This document shows, piece after piece, positions 46,590 to 56,402 of a stretch of 64,000 bases of DNA. Origin of the DNA: Comamonadaceae bacterium ALPHA2B (GTDB taxonomy: Bacteria > Pseudomonadota > Gammaproteobacteria > Burkholderiales > Burkholderiaceae_C); contig SCOE01000020.1 of the NCBI GenBank assembly GCA_005503065.1, forward strand, positions 1 to 64,000, written 5' to 3'. Each line of letters starts with the position of its first letter. Position 1 is the stretch's first letter. The notes beneath the pieces were generated by a model. It saw nothing but the letters and a program-made list of their open reading frames with translations, had not been told where the DNA came from and did no database searches. A program made the position numbers and the translations under genes.

Positions 46590-47671
46590 CAGCGGCCCGC
46601 CGCCGCGGTGGTCAGCGCCGCGAGCGTGTCGTCGATGCGAGGGGGTGCCGACGCCCTGACCGCCGCCTGGACCTGCTGCAGCAGCGTCGCCGCCTGCTGC
46701 ACGCGGCGCGAGGCCGGGTCGAAGTAGCGGTTGAGCGAGGCCGACACCGAGGCGAGTTCGGTGCGTGCATCGTCGACCTGCCGCGACAGCAGCGCCAGAC
46801 GCGCGTTGAGCAGCTTGAGCTTCAGGTTCTCGCGCAGGAAGAAGGTCTGGTCGGGCGACAGCAGCACCGCCTCGGGCCGGTCGACGCGCGACACGCGCAC
46901 CAGCGAGCGCAGTTCGTTGCGCGCACTCAGCAGGATGCGCTCCCACCACGCCGCGTCGGCCGGGATCGCCTCGATCTGCCAGGCATCGCCGCCGCCGGCG
47001 CCACGCACGGCCACGGCGTTGAGCGGCGGCAGGTCGTCCACGCTGCGCAGCAGGTCGTCCAGTCTCGCCAGTGCCTCGCCGCCATCGCCGCTGGCGGTGG
47101 CGCGGATGCGGTCGGCGTCGCGCTGCATGGCGCGCTGCAGCGGCGCCAGGCGGGGCTGGGCGGCGCGCGCGATGCGCTGTTCGCCGGCCTTCAGCGCAGC
47201 CAGCAGCGGCTGCACGTTGCCCGTGACCTGGGTCTGCTCCTGCGCGAGGCGCACCGCGGACTCGATGTCGACCACCAGGTTCTCGTCGCGCGAGCGCGAG
47301 AGGCTCTGCATCAGTTCCTCGAGCTGGCTGCGCTGCAGCGCCACCTCGGCGACGCGTGTCTCCATGAGGGCCAGCCGACCGGCGGTGTCGCGCACGACGT
47401 CCTGGGCCTGGCGCGCAAGGGCACGGGCCTCGGCGGCTTGCATGGTGGCATCGGCGCTCTGGCGCGCGAGTTGCTCCTGCATGCCGCCCACCTTCTGCCA
47501 CAGCACGATGGCCATCACCAGCGCCACCACGGCGATCAGGGCCAGCAGGCCGAGGCCGATGCGCGCGAGCGCCACGGCACCCGCCTCGGGGGCCGGCACC
47601 ACCACCGCCGGCAACTGCCCGCGGCCCACGGCATCGGGTGCGGAGTCGTCAGGCAGGGGAGCAGCAGTCAT
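46589..47671 (-). CDS. hemX: HemX-type membrane protein (uroporphyrinogen C-methyltransferase-like)
   Basis: 360 residues: a short cytoplasmic tail, one membrane helix (about 35-58, ALARIGLGLLALIAVVALVM), then a long alpha-helical, coiled-coil-rich domain (RQSADATMQAAEARALARQA and on). The conserved FFLRENLKLKLLNARLALLS block identifies the family. No methyltransferase motif is present despite the family's annotation. The start overlaps the hemD stop (ATGA). Confidence 0.9.
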   Translation of the reverse strand: MTAAPLPDDSAPDAVGRGQLPAVVVPAPEAGAVALARIGLGLLALIAVVALVMAIVLWQKVGGMQEQLARQSADATMQAAEARALARQAQDVVRDTAGRLALMETRVAEVALQRSQLEELMQSLSRSRDENLVVDIESAVRLAQEQTQVTGNVQPLLAALKAGEQRIARAAQPRLAPLQRAMQRDADRIRATASGDGGEALARLDDLLRSVDDLPPLNAVAVRGAGGGDAWQIEAIPADAAWWERILLSARNELRSLVRVSRVDRPEAVLLSPDQTFFLRENLKLKLLNARLALLSRQVDDARTELASVSASLNRYFDPASRRVQQAATLLQQVQAAVRASAPPRIDDTLAALTTAAAGR

Positions 47672-48474
47672 TGAAAAGATTCTATCGACGCGACCAGCGC
47701 GTCCAGGCTCGCGGGAACCTCGTGCACGGAGCCGAAACCCGCGGCACGCGCGGCCTGCGCGATGCGCGGATGCGTGGCCCAGGCGCGCGCGCCGCCCCAG
47801 TCGATGCCGGGCAGAGCAGCCAAAAGATAAGCGATCGCCTCCGAGCTGCTGAACAGCCAAGCGGGCCCCGCACTGCGCGTGCTCGCAACCGCCAGCGCGC
47901 GCGCAGCATCGCCCAGTTGCGGCGGCAGCCGCCGGTAGACGACCGCCGTATCCACCGCCACGCCTGCCGCTGCGAGCGTGCTGGCCAGCCAGTCGCGTCC
48001 CGCCGGCTGCCCTGCGGCATCGCTGCCGCGCACACGCAGCACGCGCGCCCCTGCCGGCAGTTGGCCGTGCACCTGCGCCCACAGGGCCTCGGAGTCGAAG
48101 CGGCCCGCCGAGGTCGGCGGCACATCGATGCGCTCCGGCGGCACCCCGGCGTCCGCCAGCGCCTGCGCCGTCCCGGGGCCGGTGGCCCAGCAGCGCGCAT
48201 TAGCTATCGAATCAATAGCATCATGCGCCCGTCCGGCGGTCGCTTCAGCCCGATTCAGCTTGAAGAATCCATCGACGGCCGCTGCGCTCACGAACATCAG
48301 GGCGGCGTAGGGCCGGGCGTCGAGCGGGCCGGTGGACATGCCCGGCAGCAACGGCGCGATCTCGATCAGCGGCAGGGCCACGGCTTCGATGCCGCGGGCG
48401 TTCAGGGCCTCGACCCACCGGGCCGCTTCGCGCGCCGGCCGGGTCACGATCACCCGAAGCGGCGTGCCGGTCAT
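47668..48474 (-). CDS. hemD: Uroporphyrinogen-III synthase
   Basis: Cyclises hydroxymethylbilane to uroporphyrinogen III. 268 residues, two-lobed fold: VIVTRPAREAARWVEALNAR at the start, VLRVRGSDAAGQPAGRDWLA in the middle, and WLFSSSEAIAYLLAALPG near the end. Sequence conservation in this family is low. The repeat core in the middle encodes DAIDSIANAR, close to the hinge between lobes. Follows hemC by 7 nt and overlaps hemX. Confidence 0.9.
   Translation of the reverse strand: MTGTPLRVIVTRPAREAARWVEALNARGIEAVALPLIEIAPLLPGMSTGPLDARPYAALMFVSAAAVDGFFKLNRAEATAGRAHDAIDSIANARCWATGPGTAQALADAGVPPERIDVPPTSAGRFDSEALWAQVHGQLPAGARVLRVRGSDAAGQPAGRDWLASTLAAAGVAVDTAVVYRRLPPQLGDAARALAVASTRSAGPAWLFSSSEAIAYLLAALPGIDWGGARAWATHPRIAQAARAAGFGSVHEVPASLDALVASIESFQ
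48201..48220. repeat. Dispersed repeat core, copy j, inside hemD
   Basis: TAGCTATCGAATCAATAGCA, a 7-bp inverted repeat with GAAT-like loop, flanked by GCGCG/GCGCCC. It is the same core found between genes elsewhere, here in frame within a coding region. Confidence 0.65.
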
Positions 48475-48481
48475 GGCCGCT

Positions 48482-49384
48482 TCAACGCGCGCCCTGGGCC
48501 TGCAGCGCAGCCGCGACCCGCGTGCCCAGCGCCTCGGCCTGCGCCAGGTCCTCGACCGTTGCCTCGGCCTGGGCGTGCAGCAACGGCGCGGCCTGGCCGG
48601 CGTCGCCCCAGGCGGCGGCCAGATGCAGGCCGCCTTCAGTGACGCGGGCGTGCGCGGCCAGGGGCATCGAGCAGCTGCCGCCCATGGCGCGGCTCACCGC
48701 ACGTTCGGCCGCGGTGGCCAGCCAGGTCGGGCGGTGCGCCAGGGGCGCCAGTGCGGCGACCAGCTCGGGCCGGCCGCTGCGGATCTCGATGCCCAGCGCG
48801 CCCTGCCCGGCCGCCGGCAGCATCGTCGCGGCATCGAAGCACTGGCGGATGCGTGCTTCCAGGCCCAGGCGCTTGAGGCCCGCGGCGGCCAGCACGATGG
48901 CCGCGTACTGGCCTTCGTCGAGCTTGCGCAGCCGCGTGTCGAGGTTGCCGCGCAGGGGCTCGATGCGCAGGTCCGGGCGCAGCGCGCGCAGCAGCACCGT
49001 GCGGCGCAGGCTGGAGGTGCCGACCACCGCGCCCTCGGGCAACACGTCGAGCGAGGCGTAGTGCGACGAGACGAAGGCGTCGCGCGGGTCCTCGCGCTCC
49101 AGCACGCAGGCCAGCGCGAAGCCCGGCGGCAGGTCCATGGGCACGTCCTTGAGCGAGTGCACGGCGATGTCGGCGCGGCCGTCGTGCAGGGCCGCTTCGA
49201 GTTCCTTCACGAACAGCCCCTTGCCGCCGACCTTGCTCAGCGTGCGGTCGAGGATCTGGTCGCCGGTGGTGGTCATTCCGAGCAGGTCCACGGTGTGGCC
49301 CTGTTCTTGCAGGAGGGCGCGCACATGCTCGGCCTGCCAGAGGGCCAGGCGGCTTTCGCGCGTGGCGATCACGATGTGGGTCAC
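48482..49384 (-). CDS. hemC: Hydroxymethylbilane synthase (porphobilinogen deaminase)
   Basis: Polymerises four porphobilinogens on a dipyrromethane cofactor. 300 residues; [45 protein letters not shown] and [13 protein letters not shown] are the substrate-binding arginine loops, and the cofactor Cys is in [13 protein letters not shown]. The GTG at 49382-49384 gives the standard [11 protein letters not shown] beginning; the longer frame overlaps the ppc side. Divergent from ppc with about 109 nt between the starts. Confidence 0.95.
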   Translation of the reverse strand: MTHIVIATRESRLALWQAEHVRALLQEQGHTVDLLGMTTTGDQILDRTLSKVGGKGLFVKELEAALHDGRADIAVHSLKDVPMDLPPGFALACVLEREDPRDAFVSSHYASLDVLPEGAVVGTSSLRRTVLLRALRPDLRIEPLRGNLDTRLRKLDEGQYAAIVLAAAGLKRLGLEARIRQCFDAATMLPAAGQGALGIEIRSGRPELVAALAPLAHRPTWLATAAERAVSRAMGGSCSMPLAAHARVTEGGLHLAAAWGDAGQAAPLLHAQAEATVEDLAQAEALGTRVAAALQAQGAR

Positions 49385-49431
49385 AGGGCCGTCCGGGTGC
49401 TGTTCAGGGGGGTCGGGGATGCTAGCATGTT

Positions 49432-49446
49432 GCGTTGCAGCAACGC
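49432..49446. promoter_or_regulatory. 15-nt perfect palindrome between hemC and ppc
   Basis: GCGTTGCAGCAACGC in the divergent promoter region, directly downstream of a TAGCAT -10-like hexamer for ppc (49423). Shape and position fit an operator; no specific regulator is identified. Confidence 0.4.
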
Positions 49447-49493
49447 TGCCTGGTCCGGTCTTTTCCCCAACGTTCCTCGAGGAGCCACGTCGA

Positions 49494-52343
49494 ATGCCCA
49501 CCGCCCGCAAGAACAACAACAAGAGCAGCGCCCCGGCCCAGCCGAAGCGACAGGCGGAGGACCAGCCGCTGATCGACGACATCCGCCTGCTGGGCCGCAT
49601 CCTGGGCGATGTGATCCGAGAGCAGGAGGGCAAGGACAGCTACGAACTGGTCGAGAAGATCCGCACGCTGTCGGTGGCCTTCCGGCGCGACGCCGATCAT
49701 TCGGCGGACCGGGCGCTGAAGAACCTGCTCAAGGGCCTCTCGGCCGCCGAGACGGTGCGCGTGATCCGCGCCTTCACCTACTTCAGCCACCTGGCCAACC
49801 TGGCAGAAGACCGCCACCTGATCCGCCGCCGCACCGACGCGGAACGGGCGGACGACGCCATCGAAGGCAGCCTCGACGTCGCGCTGGGGCGCATCCGCAA
49901 GGCCGGCGTCGGCCCCGACCAGGTGGCCGCCTCGCTGGCGCACAGCTACCTCTCGCCGGTGCTGACCGCGCACCCGACCGAGGTGCAGCGCAAGAGCATC
50001 CTCGACGCCGAGCGCGGCATCGCCGCCCTCCTCGCCGCCCGCGACGAGATCCGTGCGCGGCAGAAGATGTTCGCCGGCCAGAAGGACGCCCTCACGCCGC
50101 GCGAGATGGCCGACAACGAGGAGCAGATCCGCACCCGCGTCACGCAGCTGTGGCAGACGCGCCTGCTGCGCTTCACCAAGCTCACCGTGGCCGACGAGAT
50201 CGAGAACGCGCTCTCCTACTACGAGGCCACCTTCCTGCGCGAGATCCCGCGCGTGTACGCCGACCTGGAGAAGGCCCTCGGGCGCGAGGACATCGCCCCC
50301 TTCTTCCGCATGGGCCAGTGGATCGGGGGCGACCGCGACGGCAACCCGAACGTCACCGCCGACACGCTCGACTACGCGCTGCGGCGCCAATGCGAGCTGG
50401 TGCTGCGCCACTACCTCACCGAGGTGCATTACCTGGGCGGCGAGCTGTCGCTCTCGGCCACGCTGGTGGACGTCTCGCCGGAGATGCAGGCGCTGGCCGA
50501 AGCCTCGCCCGACCCCAACGAGCACCGCCACGACGAGCCCTACCGCCGCGCGCTCACGGGTGTCTATGCCCGGCTGGCCGCCACCCTGCGCGACCTGACC
50601 GGCGGCGTCGCCGCGCGCCATGCCGTCGCGCCGCAGAACCCCTACCCGAACGCGGAAGCCTTCCTGGCCGACCTTCGCACGATCGAGGACTCGCTGCGCG
50701 AGAAGCACGGCGCCGCGCTGGTGAACCAGCGCCTGCGCCCGCTGATGCGCGCGGTGGAGGTGTTCGGCTTCCACCTCGCCACCGTCGACCTGCGCCAGAG
50801 CTCGGACAAGCACGAGGCGGTGGTCGCGGATCTGCTGAAGATCGCGCGCATCGAACCCGACTACGCCGCCCTGCCCGAGGACGCGAAGCAGACCCTGCTG
50901 GTCAAGCTGCTGGACGACGCCCGCCCGCTGCGCGTGCCCGACGGCGCCTACCAGCCGCTCACCGTGAGCGAGCTGGCCATCTTCTCGCAGGCCCGCACCG
51001 CCCACGCGCGCTACGGCCGCGCCGCCATCCGCCACTACATCATCAGCCACACCGAGACGGTGAGCGACCTGCTGGAAGCGCTGCTGCTGCAGAAGGAGGT
51101 CGGCCTGATGCGCGGGACGCTGAACGAAGATGCGGTGTGCGACCTCATCGTCGTCCCCCTCTTCGAGACCATCGAGGACCTGCGCAACGCCGCGCCGATC
51201 GTGAAGGCCTTCTACGCCCTGCCCGGCATCGACGCGCTGGTGCGCCGCTCGGGCGCCGAGCAGGACGTGATGCTGGGCTACAGCGACAGCAACAAGGACG
51301 GCGGCATCTTCACCAGCAACTGGGAGCTCTACCGCGCGGGCATGGCGCTGGTGAAGCTCTTCGACGAGATGAATGCCGGCAGCGACGACAAGATCCGCCT
51401 GCGCATGTTCCACGGCCGCGGCGGCACCGTCGGCCGAGGCGGCGGCCCGAGCTACCAGGCCATCCTCGCGCAGCCGCCGGGCACGGTGCGCGGCCAGTTG
51501 CGCCTGACGGAGCAGGGCGAGGTCATCGGCTCCAAGTACGCCAACCGCGAGATCGGCCGGCGCAACCTCGAGACACTGGTCGCCGCCACGCTCGAAGCCA
51601 CCTTCCTCGCGCCGTCGAAGCCGGCACCCGCCGCCTTCATCGCCACGGCCGAGACGCTCTCGCGCGCGAGCATGGCCGCGTACCGCGCCCTGGTGTACGA
51701 GACGCCTGGCTTCGTCGACTACTTCTTCGGCTCCACGCCGATCCGCGAAATCGCCGAACTCAACATCGGCTCGCGCCCGGCCTCGCGCAACCCCAAGCGC
51801 AACATCGAGGACCTGCGCGCCGTGCCCTGGAGCTTCAGCTGGGGCCAGTGCCGCCTCACGCTCAACGGCTGGTACGGCTTCGGCAGCGCCGTCGCGGGCT
51901 TCCTCGACAGCGCAGGCAACGCCACCGAGCGCAAGGAACGCATCGCCCTGCTGCAGCGCATGTATGCGCAGTGGCCGTTCTTCCGCACGCTGCTGTCGAA
52001 CATGGACATGGTGCTGGCCAAGAGCGATCTGCAGCTGGCCACGCGCTATGCCGAGCTGGTGGGCGACCGCAAGCTGCGCCAGAAGGTCTTCGGGATGATC
52101 GACGCCGAGTGGCACCGCACCTCCGATGCCCTCACGCTCATCACCGGCGCGAAGCAGCGGCTGGAAGGCAACGCCGAGATGCAGCGCTCGGTGCGCCACC
52201 GCTTCCCCTACATCGACCCGCTGCACCACCTGCAGGTCGAGCTGATGCGGCGCTTTCGCGCCGGCGAGGGCGGCGACCGCGTGCAGCGCGGCATCCACCT
52301 GTCGATCAACGGGGTGGCGGCGGGGCTGCGGAACACCGGCTGA
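49494..52343 (+). CDS. ppc: Phosphoenolpyruvate carboxylase
   Basis: Anaplerotic carboxylation of phosphoenolpyruvate to oxaloacetate in the cytoplasm. 949 residues, full length, with the catalytic His in [48 protein letters not shown] and [20 protein letters not shown]. The C-terminus ends in LRNTG, the normal allosteric-site end. The ATG at 49494 is preceded by GAGGAG 9 nt upstream. A short basic N-terminal tail ([17 protein letters not shown]) precedes the domain. Followed by a repeat and the convergent SDR gene. Confidence 0.97.
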   Translation: MPTARKNNNKSSAPAQPKRQAEDQPLIDDIRLLGRILGDVIREQEGKDSYELVEKIRTLSVAFRRDADHSADRALKNLLKGLSAAETVRVIRAFTYFSHLANLAEDRHLIRRRTDAERADDAIEGSLDVALGRIRKAGVGPDQVAASLAHSYLSPVLTAHPTEVQRKSILDAERGIAALLAARDEIRARQKMFAGQKDALTPREMADNEEQIRTRVTQLWQTRLLRFTKLTVADEIENALSYYEATFLREIPRVYADLEKALGREDIAPFFRMGQWIGGDRDGNPNVTADTLDYALRRQCELVLRHYLTEVHYLGGELSLSATLVDVSPEMQALAEASPDPNEHRHDEPYRRALTGVYARLAATLRDLTGGVAARHAVAPQNPYPNAEAFLADLRTIEDSLREKHGAALVNQRLRPLMRAVEVFGFHLATVDLRQSSDKHEAVVADLLKIARIEPDYAALPEDAKQTLLVKLLDDARPLRVPDGAYQPLTVSELAIFSQARTAHARYGRAAIRHYIISHTETVSDLLEALLLQKEVGLMRGTLNEDAVCDLIVVPLFETIEDLRNAAPIVKAFYALPGIDALVRRSGAEQDVMLGYSDSNKDGGIFTSNWELYRAGMALVKLFDEMNAGSDDKIRLRMFHGRGGTVGRGGGPSYQAILAQPPGTVRGQLRLTEQGEVIGSKYANREIGRRNLETLVAATLEATFLAPSKPAPAAFIATAETLSRASMAAYRALVYETPGFVDYFFGSTPIREIAELNIGSRPASRNPKRNIEDLRAVPWSFSWGQCRLTLNGWYGFGSAVAGFLDSAGNATERKERIALLQRMYAQWPFFRTLLSNMDMVLAKSDLQLATRYAELVGDRKLRQKVFGMIDAEWHRTSDALTLITGAKQRLEGNAEMQRSVRHRFPYIDPLHHLQVELMRRFRAGEGGDRVQRGIHLSINGVAAGLRNTG

Positions 52344-52350
52344 AGGGGTC

Positions 52351-52415
52351 CTTTCAAGCCAAATCGCCCCGCAACCCCCGCGTTACGGGCACAAGCAGCT
52401 ATCTTTTTCATAGCA
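52351..52415. repeat. Dispersed repeat, copy k
   Basis: TTTCAAGCCAAATCGCCCCG, then ACGGGCACAAGCAGCTATCT and TTCATAGCA. It lies between the converging ppc and SDR genes and may act as their terminator. Confidence 0.8.
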
Positions 52416-52449
52416 TCGCCCGCCGCGCGGTCGCCGCTCGCCGGGCGCG

Positions 52450-53301
52450 TCAGGCCAGCGGCGCGTCGGTCGAGCGGGTCAGCGATTCCCACTGCGCCAG
52501 CTGCGCCTGCAGGTCCGCAAGGTGGCCGCGCACCAGGCCCAGCGCATCGCTGCCGAGCAGCAGGTGCGCGGGCGGCTTCTCGGCCGCGGTGGCGATCTGC
52601 AGCATCGCGATGGCCGCCTTCGCAGGATCGCCGAGCTGCCTGCCGCTGACGGCCTGCCGCCGCGCGCGCACCGGGTCGAAGATGGCGTCGTAGTCAACGA
52701 TGCTGCGCGGCGTGCGCACCATCGAACGGCCCGCCCAATCGGTACGGAAGGAGCCGGGCGCGACGGCCGTCACGTCGATGCCGAGCCCTTCGACCTCCTT
52801 GCCCAGTGCTGCCGAGATTCCCTCGAGCGCGAACTTGCTGCCGCAGTAGTAGGCGATGCCGGGCATGGTGATGAAGCCACCCATCGACGTGATGTTGAGG
52901 ATGCGCCCGCGACGGCGGCCGCGCATGAAGGGCAGGAAGGCCTTGATGACCGCCACCGCGCCGAACACGTTGACCTCGAACTGCCGACGCATGTCCTCCA
53001 GCGGGCTTTCCTCCAGGACGCCTTCGTGCCCGTAGCCGGCGTTGTTGACCAGCACGTCCACCGGCCCGATGGTGGTTTCGACGTCGCGTGCCACCGCCAG
53101 CACCGCCGGGTGGTCGGTGACGTCGAGCTGGCGGGCAAAGGCCCGGCCCGGCTCCAGCGCCTCGAAGGCCGAGGCGGCCTCCCTGCTTCGTGCGGTGCCG
53201 ACGACGCGATGGCCGGCCGCCAATGCCGCCGAAGCCAGGGCTTGCCCAAAGCCACTGCTGATGCCGGTGATCAAGAAAGTCTTCGGAGAAGAATCGCTCA
53301 T
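52450..53301 (-). CDS. Short-chain dehydrogenase/reductase
   Basis: 283 residues. TGISSGFGQALAS is the dinucleotide-binding motif, NNAGYGHEG follows, and the catalytic Ser-Tyr-Lys are in NITSMGGFITMPGIAYYCGS (Ser, Tyr) with Lys four residues after the Tyr. The protein belongs to the broad SDR group with NAD(P)H-dependent oxidoreductases of unknown substrate. The ATG at 53299-53301 is used; the longer frame reaches the promoter of the divergent AraC gene. The pair SDR plus AraC regulator is a common local switch, so the regulator probably controls this gene. Confidence 0.88.
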   Translation of the reverse strand: MSDSSPKTFLITGISSGFGQALASAALAAGHRVVGTARSREAASAFEALEPGRAFARQLDVTDHPAVLAVARDVETTIGPVDVLVNNAGYGHEGVLEESPLEDMRRQFEVNVFGAVAVIKAFLPFMRGRRRGRILNITSMGGFITMPGIAYYCGSKFALEGISAALGKEVEGLGIDVTAVAPGSFRTDWAGRSMVRTPRSIVDYDAIFDPVRARRQAVSGRQLGDPAKAAIAMLQIATAAEKPPAHLLLGSDALGLVRGHLADLQAQLAQWESLTRSTDAPLA

Positions 53302-53398
53302 GGGATGTCCAAAGGGATGAAGCCGGCAGATGCTAGGCATCGCCCCGCTTTGAGAAAATGGCGCAGACTCCGCGGTCATTGCCTATTTCTCCACCACC

Positions 53399-54331
53399 GT
53401 GAAAGCCCGACATCAACATCGCATGGCGCAGCTGCTCTCGGTGCTGGCCCGCGACGAGGGCTACACCCTGAGCCCGCTGCCCGGCGTGCGCTGGCTGCGC
53501 AGCAACCGCCCGCTGGGCACGACGCCGGTGCTGTACGAGCCCGGCATCGTCATCGTCTGTCAGGGCCGCAAGCGCGGCTGGCTCGGCGACCAGGAATTCG
53601 TCTACGACGAGCAACAGGTGCTGGCGGTGGCAGTTCCGGTTCCCTTCACGATGCAGACCGAGGCCAGCGCGCAGCGGCCGCTGCTGGCGATCTACCTGCG
53701 CCTGGACCTGTCGCTGGCCAGCGAGATCGCGTCCTCGATCGCGGCCCACCGCCCGCAAGCCGAACCGGTCCGGCCGCAGGGGCTGCTGTCCTCGCCGATG
53801 GACGAGGCGCTGTCCGATGCGGTGCTGCGTTTCCTCGAGGCCATGGGCCGCCCGCTGGAAGCGCAGGTGCTGGGGCCGGCCATCCTGCGCGAGATCTACT
53901 TCCGCGTGTTGAACGGCGAGCAGGGCGACACGCTGCGTGCCGCCCTGGCGGCGCAGGGCCGTTTCGGCCAGATCGGGCGCGCCATCTACCGCATCCACCG
54001 CGACCATGCGAGCACGCTGACGGTCGCCATGCTGGCCCGCGATGCGGGCCTGGGCGCCGCGGCCTTCCACCAGCACTTCAAGGCGGTGACGCGCGCATCA
54101 CCGATGCAGTACCTGAAGTCGATCCGGCTGCACCAGGCCCGTCTCCTGATGATGCGGCGCGGAATGACGGCCGCCGCAGCGGCCTCGGCGGTGGGCTATG
54201 AAAGCGCCTCGCAGTTCAGCCGCGAGTTCAAGCGCCTGTTCGGCCTGCCGCCCCTGACGGAAGTGCAGCGGATGAAGAACAGCTTCGCGCTGCCGGCCCA
54301 GCCGGATGGCGACTACGTGAGCTCGCAATAG
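53399..54331 (+). CDS. AraC-family transcriptional regulator
   Basis: 310 residues. The N-terminal half (about 1-190, GVRWLRSNRPLGTTPVLYEP) is the AraC_N type cupin-like domain; the C-terminal half has two helix-turn-helix motifs (VAMLARDAGLGAAAFHQHFK; AAASAVGYESASQFSREFKR) with the typical SRxFKxxFG end. GTG at 53399 is the longest start; an ATG at 53423 is possible. Divergent from the SDR gene across about 97 nt; likely its regulator. Effector unknown. Confidence 0.9.
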   Translation: MKARHQHRMAQLLSVLARDEGYTLSPLPGVRWLRSNRPLGTTPVLYEPGIVIVCQGRKRGWLGDQEFVYDEQQVLAVAVPVPFTMQTEASAQRPLLAIYLRLDLSLASEIASSIAAHRPQAEPVRPQGLLSSPMDEALSDAVLRFLEAMGRPLEAQVLGPAILREIYFRVLNGEQGDTLRAALAAQGRFGQIGRAIYRIHRDHASTLTVAMLARDAGLGAAAFHQHFKAVTRASPMQYLKSIRLHQARLLMMRRGMTAAAAASAVGYESASQFSREFKRLFGLPPLTEVQRMKNSFALPAQPDGDYVSSQ

Positions 54332-54351
54332 GCGCGAGCACGCCAACCCCA

Positions 54352-55602
54352 TCAATCGCCCAGCAGCTCCCCGATCGGCTGCAGGTCTTCGACGCGGTCG
54401 CACACCGCCTTCACGACCATCATGATGGGGATTCCCAGCAGCAGCCCCCACACGCCCCACAGCCAGCCCCAGAAGATCACGCCCACGAACACCGCCACCG
54501 GGTTCATGCGCGAGGTGCGGCTGGTGAGCCAGGGCACGAGCAGGTTGCCCACCAGCGTGTGGATGAGCAGCGAGCTGCCGCCCACGAGCAGCGCCATCTC
54601 GATGCTGCTGAACTGCAGGAAGGCCACCAGCCCGGCCGCCGCCAGCATGATGACCGAGCCCACGTAGGGGATGAGGTTGGTCACGCCGGCCAGGATGCCC
54701 CACACCGCCGCGTTCTGCAGGCCGATGGCCCAGAAGGCCAGGCCGGTGGCCAGGCCGACGATCGCGCTCGACAGGATCTGCACCAGCAGGTAGCGCTGGA
54801 TGTGTCCGGTGATGTCGTCCAGCACGTGCACGGTGATGCGTTTCTTCTGCAGGCTGGGCCCGGTCATCTTCACCAGCTTGCGGCGGAAGGTGTCGCCCGA
54901 GCACAGGGCGAAGAAGGTGAGGAAGGCCACCAGCGTGAGCTGGCTGGCGGCGCTGAGCACGCCGACGGTGCCGGTCCAGACGTAGTCGCGCACGTTGAAG
55001 GGCGGACGCTCGACGATCACGCGCTGCACCCCGCGGCGCGGCGCGGGCGCCGGCGCGGCGTTGTCCTGCGTGGCCCGCTCGAGCTGCGCCGCGGCTTCCT
55101 GCATGGTGTCCAGCGGTCCGGCCTTGGCGGTCTTCGCGCGCAGCGCGGCGCGCAGCTTCTGCGCCGCCACCGGCAGCGAGTCGATGAGTTGCGTGGCGCT
55201 GTCCGAGAGCGAGTAGCCCGTCCATCCCAGCCCGCCGCCCAGGCCCAGCAGCAGCACGGTCGCGGCCAGCCAGCGCGGGATGTGCATGCGCACCATCGCG
55301 TTCACGACGGGCGTGAGCGCATAGACGAGGATCAGGCTGAGCATCAGGGGAATGAACACCGAAGATGCCCAGCGCAGCGTGAACACGCAGGCCAGCACGG
55401 CCAGCACCACCAGCGAGGCGCTGCGCACGTCCACCGGCATGTGCAGCAGCACGCGCGGCTGCTCGGACGGCAGCGCGGGCAGGGGCGCCTCGCCGGGCGG
55501 CTGCGCGGCGCGTTCGCGCTCGACCTCCTCGATCACCTGGGCCGCCTGGCGGTCCGCCTCGGGCGAGGCCAGCGGGGGCGCGGGGGGCTCGGCGGTGCTC
55601 AT
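54352..55602 (-). CDS. AI-2E family (PerM/YdiK-like) membrane transporter
   Basis: 416 residues with about 8 membrane helices, including WASSVFIPLMLSLILVYALT and LPYVGSVI-type segments (LIPYVGSVIMLAAAGLVAFL). VLDDITGHIQRYLLVQILSS is the typical cytoplasmic helix block of the family. N-terminal proline-rich tail (about 1-45). Substrates reported for relatives vary (AI-2, protons/ions), so none is assigned. Start overlaps the response-regulator stop (ATGA), making it the third gene of a kinase > regulator > transporter operon. Confidence 0.88.
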   Translation of the reverse strand: MSTAEPPAPPLASPEADRQAAQVIEEVERERAAQPPGEAPLPALPSEQPRVLLHMPVDVRSASLVVLAVLACVFTLRWASSVFIPLMLSLILVYALTPVVNAMVRMHIPRWLAATVLLLGLGGGLGWTGYSLSDSATQLIDSLPVAAQKLRAALRAKTAKAGPLDTMQEAAAQLERATQDNAAPAPAPRRGVQRVIVERPPFNVRDYVWTGTVGVLSAASQLTLVAFLTFFALCSGDTFRRKLVKMTGPSLQKKRITVHVLDDITGHIQRYLLVQILSSAIVGLATGLAFWAIGLQNAAVWGILAGVTNLIPYVGSVIMLAAAGLVAFLQFSSIEMALLVGGSSLLIHTLVGNLLVPWLTSRTSRMNPVAVFVGVIFWGWLWGVWGLLLGIPIMMVVKAVCDRVEDLQPIGELLGD

Positions 55603-56402
55603 GACGCAGCCTTGAGCGCTTCACGCACCGCGGTGAGCATGCGGCGCGAGACGACGATGACCTCCGGCACGCCTGCAAGCTTGACGGCCCAGCCCTCGAC
55701 GTCCTCCCCGTCGTCGTAGCGGTCGAGCGAGCGGATGGCGGAGCGCGCGACCAGCGCGTTGCGGTGCGCGCGCACGAAGCGGTCGGGGTAGCGTTCCTCC
55801 AGCTCGCCCAAAGTGCCGTCCATGATCAGCGTGCGCGTGGCGGTGCGCACGGTGATGTACTTGAGTTCCGACTTGAAATAGACGACTTCCGTCAGCGGGA
55901 TGCGTTCGGCCCGGCCGCGGTCCTGGATCAGCAGGCTCTCCACCGGCGCGGTGGCCTGCTCGGCGCGCCGCTCCTTGAGATGGCGTTCGGCCTTGGCCAG
56001 CGCCTGCTGCAGCCGCTCGGCGCGCACGGGCTTGGTGAGGTAGTCGACGGCGTCGAGCTCGAAGGCGGTGACGGCATGGTTGGCATGTGCGGTGACGAAG
56101 ACCACCGCCAGCGGGTCGGCCCGACCGCGCAGCACGCGGGCCAGTTCCACGCCATCGATGCCCGGCATGTGGACGTCCAGCAGCACGACGTCGAAGGGCT
56201 GGCTGTCGAGCAGGCGCAGCGCCTCGGCGCCATGCTCCGCCTCGCCGGCGACGAGCGCTGCCGGCGACCGGCAGTCGGCCAGCAGGGTACGCAGGCGCGA
56301 GCGGGCGAGTTGCTCGTCGTCGACGAGCAGGGTGCGCAGCGGCGGCGCGGCAGGGCGGCGCTCGGGCGCCACGGTCGGTGTCTCAAGGTCGTTCTTCGTC
56401 AT
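55599..56402 (-). CDS. LytTR response regulator (AlgR-like)
   Basis: 267 residues. Receiver domain (about 22-140): TLLVDDEQLARSRLR, phospho-acceptor Asp in VVLLDVHMPG, VFVTAHANHAVTAFELDAVD and KPVRAERLQQAL. The C-terminal LytTR DNA-binding domain (about 155-267) has VVYFKSELKYITVRTATRT and FVRAHRNALVARSAI. This is the architecture of AlgR/LytR. Translationally coupled to the kinase (ATGA) and to the transporter. By analogy it could control envelope or polysaccharide genes, but no target site is visible. Confidence 0.92.
   Translation of the reverse strand: MTKNDLETPTVAPERRPAAPPLRTLLVDDEQLARSRLRTLLADCRSPAALVAGEAEHGAEALRLLDSQPFDVVLLDVHMPGIDGVELARVLRGRADPLAVVFVTAHANHAVTAFELDAVDYLTKPVRAERLQQALAKAERHLKERRAEQATAPVESLLIQDRGRAERIPLTEVVYFKSELKYITVRTATRTLIMDGTLGELEERYPDRFVRAHRNALVARSAIRSLDRYDDGEDVEGWAVKLAGVPEVIVVSRRMLTAVREALKAAS

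Noticed and set aside
48332-52693. Very long open frame (over 1,400 codons) across hemD, hemC and ppc
   Set aside because: It is the third-position-GC shadow of ppc and the heme genes; its translation is Arg/Pro/Ala/Gly-rich low complexity, and real genes with family motifs occupy the same bases.
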